This document shows, in pieces, positions 58,969-64,000 of a DNA stretch of 64,000 bases. How positions within the stretch are numbered: position 1 is the first letter of the stretch; every line of letters starts with the position of its first letter. The translations under genes and the position numbers were made by a program. The notes below the pieces were generated by a model. That model searched no databases and had not been told where the DNA came from. It saw only the letters and a list, made by a program, of their open reading frames with translations. The DNA comes from Limonium bicolor (taxonomy: Eukaryota > Streptophyta > Magnoliopsida > Caryophyllales > Plumbaginaceae), in assembly GCA_023374045.1 (NCBI GenBank), contig CM041778.1, positions 367,882,831-367,946,830 on the forward strand. The letters run 5' to 3'.

Positions 58969-60156
58969 ATGGCCACTAAACAACGCAAAAAAATAGCTAC
59001 AGGAAAGAAGGGAAAGGAAATAGTTGAGGGTGAAAGCAGTCAAAGCACTGCCACGTGGGATAACGACCGAACTAGTTTCCTGATTACCCTTATGAGCAGA
59101 CACTATTTGCACTCCCTTGAGCAATATGGCAAGGTAATCAGCAGAAACATCTAATGGTCCAAGGTTGAGGAGGAGTTCAACAAAGTTTTTAACACGGACT
59201 ACACTTAAGCCAATTTCAAGTTCAAAAGGGAAGAACTTAAGAAGTAGTGGTCGGATTGGAAAAGGGTGAAGGGTAAAGGCACTACAGGCATTGGGTGGTG
59301 TGCTATCAAGCGTACCATTGACGCTGACAATGAGTGATGGGACGCCAAGATAACGGTAAATACAAAACATTAATTAACATTGTTAAAAGTTTTTTCCCTT
59401 TGAACATGACTAATAGTTTTTATTCTATAGGAGGATAGCTCGTTCATGCACTTCAGGAGTTGGGGATTTAGCCCAGAGGAAGAGGACTACCTCTAGCTAG
59501 TATTCTGTAACGATGAGCCGAAGGGGAAAAAGAACTTCAGCATGAGCACTCCTCTCCCCACATTAGACGTCGGTGATACTGAAGGAGAACTCGATGGTTA
59601 TCAGCCTTCGTTCCACTGCGACAGCACCGACGGTAGCGATTCCTTCATCAATAACATGAGGGTGATCAACTTGGATGATGATTTCATCCCTATGGCATCT
59701 TATGATGACAAAGAGTATCCCACACCTTATTCTACCCCTACCGGACCAACTCGCTCGTCAAAGGTCCCTTTGATTCTGACGATTTTTCTGACTGTAAAAA
59801 AGAGGAAAAGGGTTAGCAAGAAGGACCGACGTGCGATGCAATTGGACGCCATTGCTGAGGGCATACCAGCTACTCGTGTCGTGCTTGACAAATCAAATCA
59901 GTCGCTGGAGCCGATGACACAACAAGCTATGACTAGGAAAACTGAGTAGTACTGGACCGAGAATCAAGCCATGATAGCTCTATTCAGTATACCGGAGGTG
60001 AGGAATGATGATGCCCTGCTTGTAGATGCCGTAGCTACCATGAAGATCCAGAGCCAGAGGAACTTGTTAAAGAGCATGCTGGAGCAGGGAGGAAACAAAG
60101 AAGCTCTATTGTACATCCATAATGTTGTGGGGAGTAACCGTTCTTCTGAGTCTTAG
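58969..60156 (+). pseudogene. PIF/Harbinger ORF1, Myb/SANT-like DNA-binding protein
   Basis: The ATG at 58969 opens a Lys-rich N-terminus. A Myb/SANT-like (Myb_DNA-bind_3-type) domain follows: a Trp at the start of a DDRTSFLITLM-like helix, an FNKVFNTDYT segment, FKFKREELKK followed by WSDWKRVKG, then WCAIKRTIDADNE and WDAK. A 75-bp GT-AG intron fits at 59356-59430, placed between WDAKIT and the downstream FMHFRSWGFSPEEEDYL block. 59542-59949 is acidic then basic (KKRKRVSKKDRRAMQLDAIA), and 59971-60156 ends with a helix and a Ser-rich tail. ORF1 binds element ends and assists the transposase. At least five in-frame stops break it, for example at 59152, 59206 and 59947. Confidence 0.85.
59356..59430 (+). 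other. Intron in PIF ORF1
   Basis: GTAAATAC at the donor, TTCTATAG at the acceptor and a T-rich 3' part. The flanking exons read as continuous Myb-like protein when it is removed. Confidence 0.7.
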
Positions 60157-60435
60157 CTATTTGTTACTAGTATTTTGTAGACAATGGACTGTGTTTGTCT
60201 GTAGAACTATATCAACTTGTATTAGTTGTATTCTCGTGTAGGACAAGTAGTACTAGGTTCTTTTTCACAAATGCGTATCATTTTGGGAACTTGTATTATA
60301 TAACTACATGTGTATGTAGTTATTGCCCCTACCTCCTGTATGTTGACTTTATTTTACATTCCTTGATGAACTAGATTATGCATTATTAATGTTTTTTTTG
60401 CTATAGTAAATTATGGAGTTCCTTTTATAGTGATC

Positions 60436-61538
60436 ATGGTTGATCAAGACTTCATTAACCGTATAATGAACAATCCACAAGGGTTCTTTCAATTTGTAAC
60501 CGTACTTAAAGGGTTTCACCAAGATGCACGGAACATGATTGATGCAGGCACATTACTACTCGCTTCACACCAACATAACATTTCCTTACCTATTCCTATG
60601 CATGACAATGAATTCAAGGGGGAAATGTGGGTGAATGCACTACTTAAGAGCAACCCAAAAGGAATTTATAACGAGTTAAGGATGGATAAGAATTAGTTCC
60701 TCTGTTTGTGCGAGCTAATGTAAGTAAGGTATGGGCTGAAGCGCACACAACACGTCAGCATTCAAGTTGACATTGTGATGTTCTTTTACATATTAGGACA
60801 CAAAGCGTCGAACATAGACACTTGTGAGAGATTCAGCCTGAGTGCAGAGACTATTAGCCACCACTTTAAGCGGGTATTGGGTTTGATGTGGGCGTTTAGC
60901 CACAGCTACATAAATCCTAATCGTCAAGAATGGGCTACAATTCATCCAAAGCTTGCTGGGGATCTCGTTAAGACCCGTGCTTTTGACTCAGATTGTAAAT
61001 TAGGTGTTATAAGTTCACGTGCATTAATTGTGCAGGACGCCATTGGAGCATTGGATGGTACGCACATTAATGTCATTATTCCACGACCGCTGCAGTTGGA
61101 GTACTGTGGTAGGAGCGGTACCCCAACAATCAACGTGCTCGGTGTGTGACTTCAACATGTTATTCACATTTGTGCTTACAGGATGTGAGGGATCGATGCA
61201 TGATGCACGTGTCCTTCACGACGCACAATGATGATCTGACCTCGGTATTTGCTTCCTTGAACCACCACCAGGTATGATATTTGTGACTTACCGGACTATC
61301 AATAATACGCTTGCATTAGTAATGAGTAACCAAAAATGTTGCTTTGCAAGAAAATACTAATTAGGTGATAAGGGATACACAAATCGTAATGGTGTGATGG
61401 CACCCTACTTCAGTAACACGTACCACCCCACTCAATTAGAGGAGCTCCACCTACGACCCGAAAGGAGTACTTCAATAGATCGCACTCGTCGTTAAGGAGT
61501 GTCATTGAGAGATGCTATGGAGCGTTAAAGAAAAAAGG
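60436..61538 (+). pseudogene. PIF/Harbinger transposase (HARBI1-like DDE), 5' part
   Basis: It starts at ATG 60436. After two stops (60693, 60718) the helix-turn-helix-like part reads FFYILGHKASNIDTCERF and ETISHHFKRVL. The DDE_4 nuclease follows: DAIGALDGTHINVIIP with the first catalytic Asp at 61054-61056; after a 1-base frameshift, VCDFNMLFTFVLTG and MHDARVLHDA with the second Asp at 61202-61204. A 79-bp GT-AG intron (61272-61350) then lets GDKGYTNRNGVMAPYF continue. The catalytic Glu lies in VIERCYGALKK (Glu codon 61507-61509). Three frame breaks or stops precede the foldback that splits the gene at 61539. Confidence 0.92.
61272..61350 (+). other. Intron in PIF transposase
   Basis: GTATGATA donor and TTTGCAAG acceptor. 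Removing it joins the PPPG region to the KY-LGDKGY region as in HARBI1-like proteins. Confidence 0.7.
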
Positions 61539-63282
61539 GAAAATTCACAATATACCACTGTTTTCTTTTGTAATTCACAATATAACCCTTTTTTGAAACT
61601 TTGTCACAAGATACCCCTGTTTTCTTTGCTAATTTCCAAAATGCCCCATTTTAAAAACGGTGTCAAATATCCCGTTAACCTCCCCTGGAAAATGACTATT
61701 TTGCCCCTAACCCATATTTTTTCTTGAAAAATTTACAGTTTTTTTGGCTACTTTTTTTTGAAAATTTTTAAATTTTATAATATACCCCTATTTAAGTTTG
61801 TTGTTCACGAAATACCCCTGTTTATGTTTTGAAGTTCACAAGATACCCCTGTTTATGTTTTGTAGTTCACGAAATATCCTTATCACCCTGATGCCCTAGT
61901 AAAGCATCGCCTAGTTTTCTCTTGTTTTTCAAGTGTCTTCAGCCTCTTCATAATCCCAGGACAAATGTTGTTTGCATTCCAATTCTCTGAGGTTTCTTGT
62001 CTCTCAGAATGTCTCACCAATAGCTGAGTACGAATCTCTGTTATTCACAATTAGACACAATTATAATATATGACCAGAGACAAACTAGTATACCATGGAT
62101 TATTTACATATTAGGTAAATACCTTCAAGTAAAGAGTATATTGATTTAGTCATGTGGACAAACAATAATGTCACAGGCATTGGGTTTAAAAAGGCTACCT
62201 CTTGGTCGAACTCAGCAGCGGACCAAAACTTTTGTTTAGGGGGGGCAAAAAATTTTTTTGACACTATTGTTCTTTAAAAGATTATGTTATTTTGTATTTT
62301 TCAAAAATTTATAAGAGCATTTTGCAAATTTTCAAAAGTTTCGGGGGGGGGGGGGGGGGGGGCTTCCCCCCTTTGTGTCCGCCCCTGGTCAAACTTGTGT
62401 TGTGCCAAGCACTCTAATGGGATATCACTCAGATATTTGAATGCACCAAAATCCATTTCCCTAATGCCCACCCCCCCCCCCCCCCAACTTTTGAAATTTT
62501 GCAAAATGATCTTATAAATTTTTTAAAAATACAAAATAACATAATGTTTTAAAGAACAATAGTGTCAAAAAATCCCCCCCCTAAACAAAAGTTCTGGTCC
62601 GCTACTGAGTTCGACCAAGAGGTAGCCATTTTGAACCCAATGCCTGTGACGTTATTGTTTGTCCACAGGACTAAATCAATCTACTCTTTACTTGAAGGTA
62701 TTTACCTAACTATGTAAATAATCCATGCTATACTAGTTTGTCTCTGGTCATATATTATAATTGTGTCTAATTGTGAATAACAGGGATTCGTACTCAGCTA
62801 TTGGTGAGACATCCCGAGAGACAAGAGACCTCAGAGAACTGGAATGCAAACAACATTTGTCCTGAGATTATGAAGAGGCTGAAGGCACTTGAAAAACAAG
62901 AGAAAACTAGGCGATGCTTTACCAGGGCATCAGGGTGATAAGGGTATTTCATGAACTACAAAACATAAACAGGGGTATCTTGTGAACTTCAAAACATAAA
63001 CAGGGGTATTTCGTGAACAACAAACTTAAATACGAGTATGTTATAAAATTTAAAAATTTTCAAAAAAAAAGTAGCCAAAAAAACTGCGAATTTTTCAAAA
63101 AAAAAAAGGGTCAGGGGCAAAGTAGTCATTTTCCAGGGGAGGTTAACGGAATATTTGACGCCGCTTTTAAAAAGGGTCATTTTGTGAATTAGCAAAGAAA
63201 ACAGGGGTATCTTGTGATAAAGTTTCAAAAAAGGGGCATATTGTGTATTACGAAAGAAAACAAGGGTATATTGTGAGTTTTC
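61539..63282. mobile_element. Foldback element with ~850-bp arms, inside the transposase gene
   Basis: The left terminus GAAAATTCACAATATACC and right terminus GGTATATTGTGAGTTTTC are inverted partners. The arms (about 61539-62362 and 62470-63282) pair along their whole length with scattered mismatches, separated by a ~110-bp non-palindromic centre. Each arm carries direct repeats of ACAGGGGTAT words and a copy of a small hAT-like MITE. No target duplication was identified. It separates the transposase's catalytic-Glu helix from the final helices, which resume with WQILAMVPPY at 63284. Transcription through it would give a long hairpin RNA. Confidence 0.9.
62213..62387. mobile_element. Small hAT-like MITE in foldback left arm (175 bp)
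   Basis: The ends CAGCAGCGGAC and GTCCGCCCCTG form an inverted pair. The flanking 8-mers GTCGAACT (62205-62212) and GTCAAACT (62388-62395) agree at 7 of 8 positions as a target duplication. It contains a G20 run (62343-62362). The right arm has only the outer half of this MITE, ending at a C run (62470-62486). Confidence 0.85.
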
Positions 63283-63283
63283 A

Positions 63284-63572
63284 TGGCAGATACTGGCTAT
63301 GGTACCACCTTACGATGTCGATGACCAAAGTTGGATTGTTAGTGCGTGTTTCGTGTTGCATAACTACGTGATGCTGAACAAATCCACCACAAGAAACTTA
63401 GTCAGTCTTGACGAAGTAGATGGAGGAGGAGGAGAAGGATCCATTTCTGCTGATGATGAAGACGGGAGAACACTTGCCGGACGACGACCCAGATGAGCTT
63501 GCAGATCCTATGAGCATGAGCAATATGCAGGACAAGATTGATGATGCTATCTATGCTAACCTTAGGCGTTGA
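63284..63572 (+). pseudogene. PIF/Harbinger transposase, 3' part
   Basis: After the foldback the frame resumes at TGG 63284 with WQILAMVPPYDVDDQSWIV and ACFVLHNYVM, the conserved C-terminal block of HARBI1-like transposases. An acidic, Gly-rich linker follows. A frame slip near 63475 is needed to reach the ending DDAIYANLRR and TGA at 63570-63572. Confidence 0.88.
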
Positions 63573-64000
63573 ATTCCTATTAAACAATATATTATGTTGT
63601 ATGAACTTGTGTTGTATTAAACTAATCAACATTTGGGTATGTACGGACCTATGACGGTAACAAATTACCAGTTTTTAAACATTTGTTGCATTTTAGGCTT
63701 CATTTGGTAAAGACTTTTCTTTGTAATATTTGTGGCATTTTGTCTCTGATAGTGAAAAGCTAAAATGAAGAGGATGAATAACGTAATGAAGAGAATGAAT
63801 ATAGTGAAGAAAAAGAATAGAGTGAAGAGAATGAATACCATATTTTGTAAAATACCTTAATGAAGAGAATGACCGTGCATATTATTGTTTACCAGTTAGG
63901 GTTGTAAAGTTGTAGCGATTGATGTGAATAAATAACTATTTTTTTAAAAAAATCAATTATTATTTGGTTTAAAAAAAAGTCATTGAGCAGTATTTTTATA
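63573..64000. other. Unassigned; possible start of a Tourist-like MITE
   Basis: No gene is recognised. TTA followed by GGCTTCATTTGG at about 63692 looks like a PIF/Tourist target site and terminal repeat in direct orientation, the start of an element running off the window. GAAGAGAATGAATA words recur between 63765 and 63870. Confidence 0.35.

Larger units (their letters stand above)
56880..63572 (+). mobile_element. PIF/Harbinger transposon, decayed
   Basis: Two genes in the order typical of plant PIF/Pong-like elements, a Myb/SANT-like ORF1 followed by a DDE transposase ORF2, are preceded by ~2 kb of noncoding leader. GGCTATGTTCGG at 56880-56891 resembles the GGC-type terminal repeats of this superfamily and is offered as the possible left end. 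No matching inverted right end was found, so it may be lost or beyond 64000. The element hosts a foldback insertion and a small MITE. Confidence 0.7.

Noticed and set aside
58963..59370. 135-codon minus-strand frame
   Set aside because: It is the antisense shadow of the Myb/SANT-like ORF1.

Overview
This window is flowering-plant nuclear DNA, very probably from a eudicot. It is AT-rich and built almost entirely of nested transposable elements. The evidence is plant-type LTR retrotransposons primed by tRNA-iMet and tRNA-Asp, Copia and LINE coding remnants, a two-gene PIF/Harbinger transposon with GT-AG introns, and hAT-like and foldback MITEs. I found no host gene, rRNA, complete tRNA gene or CRISPR array. 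It reads as heterochromatic, probably pericentromeric, sequence (inference). Every protein-coding remnant is broken.

Layout. 1-2933 is AT-rich and unassigned, with a degenerate ~165-bp periodicity. A ~399-bp foldback MITE (2936-3316 plus 23821-23838) is split by a 20.5-kb element, here called LARD-1 (3317-23815, + strand, target duplication GATAA). LARD-1 has ~4.5-kb LTRs, a tRNA-iMet primer site and a 5.2-kb internal region with no recognisable gene. Its 5' LTR is interrupted by a 6.2-kb Athila/Tat-like element in minus orientation (5837-12068, duplication ATGGT) that has 1.49-kb LTRs, a tRNA-Asp primer site and gag but no pol. 23841-26600 is probably old LTR debris. 26.7-28.6 kb is a truncated Copia (gag, primer site, part of an LTR) carrying an hAT MITE (27625-28139, duplication ATGAAGAC). 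Its LTR was the target of a second, nearly full-length but dead Copia (28599-34709, minus, duplication ACTAA), whose integrase is split by another hAT-like MITE (31320-32116). 35.6-38.65 kb is a plant L1-type LINE cut inside its reverse transcriptase by a second giant-LTR element, LARD-2 (38656-52644, minus). LARD-2 has LTRs of 5.9 and 5.8 kb around only 2.27 kb of noncoding DNA. 53.3-55.2 kb is the 3' LTR of another Tat/Athila-like Gypsy. 56.9-63.6 kb is a decayed PIF/Harbinger transposon (Myb/SANT-like ORF1, DDE transposase ORF2) whose transposase is split by a 1.7-kb foldback element that itself contains an older MITE in both arms.

How the parts relate. The nesting gives a relative chronology: MITE, then LARD-1, then the Athila-like element; and Copia-1, then Copia-2, then the hAT MITE. 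The most interesting signals are shared by LARD-1 and LARD-2, non-coding giant-LTR elements with different LTR sequence. In both, the primer-binding site lies in a near-identical perfect short hairpin. In both, the polypurine tract occurs a second time upstream of the 3' LTR, followed by an LTR-start-like TG. Both have LTR termini of the form TGAAATACCCC and GGGGYGTTACA. Arrays of short palindromic, mostly GC-rich motifs sit in the LTRs or leader of four different elements (LARD-1, LARD-2, the Athila-like element and the Gypsy LTR at 53-55 kb), each with its own motif. All identities were judged by eye; nothing was computed or searched.
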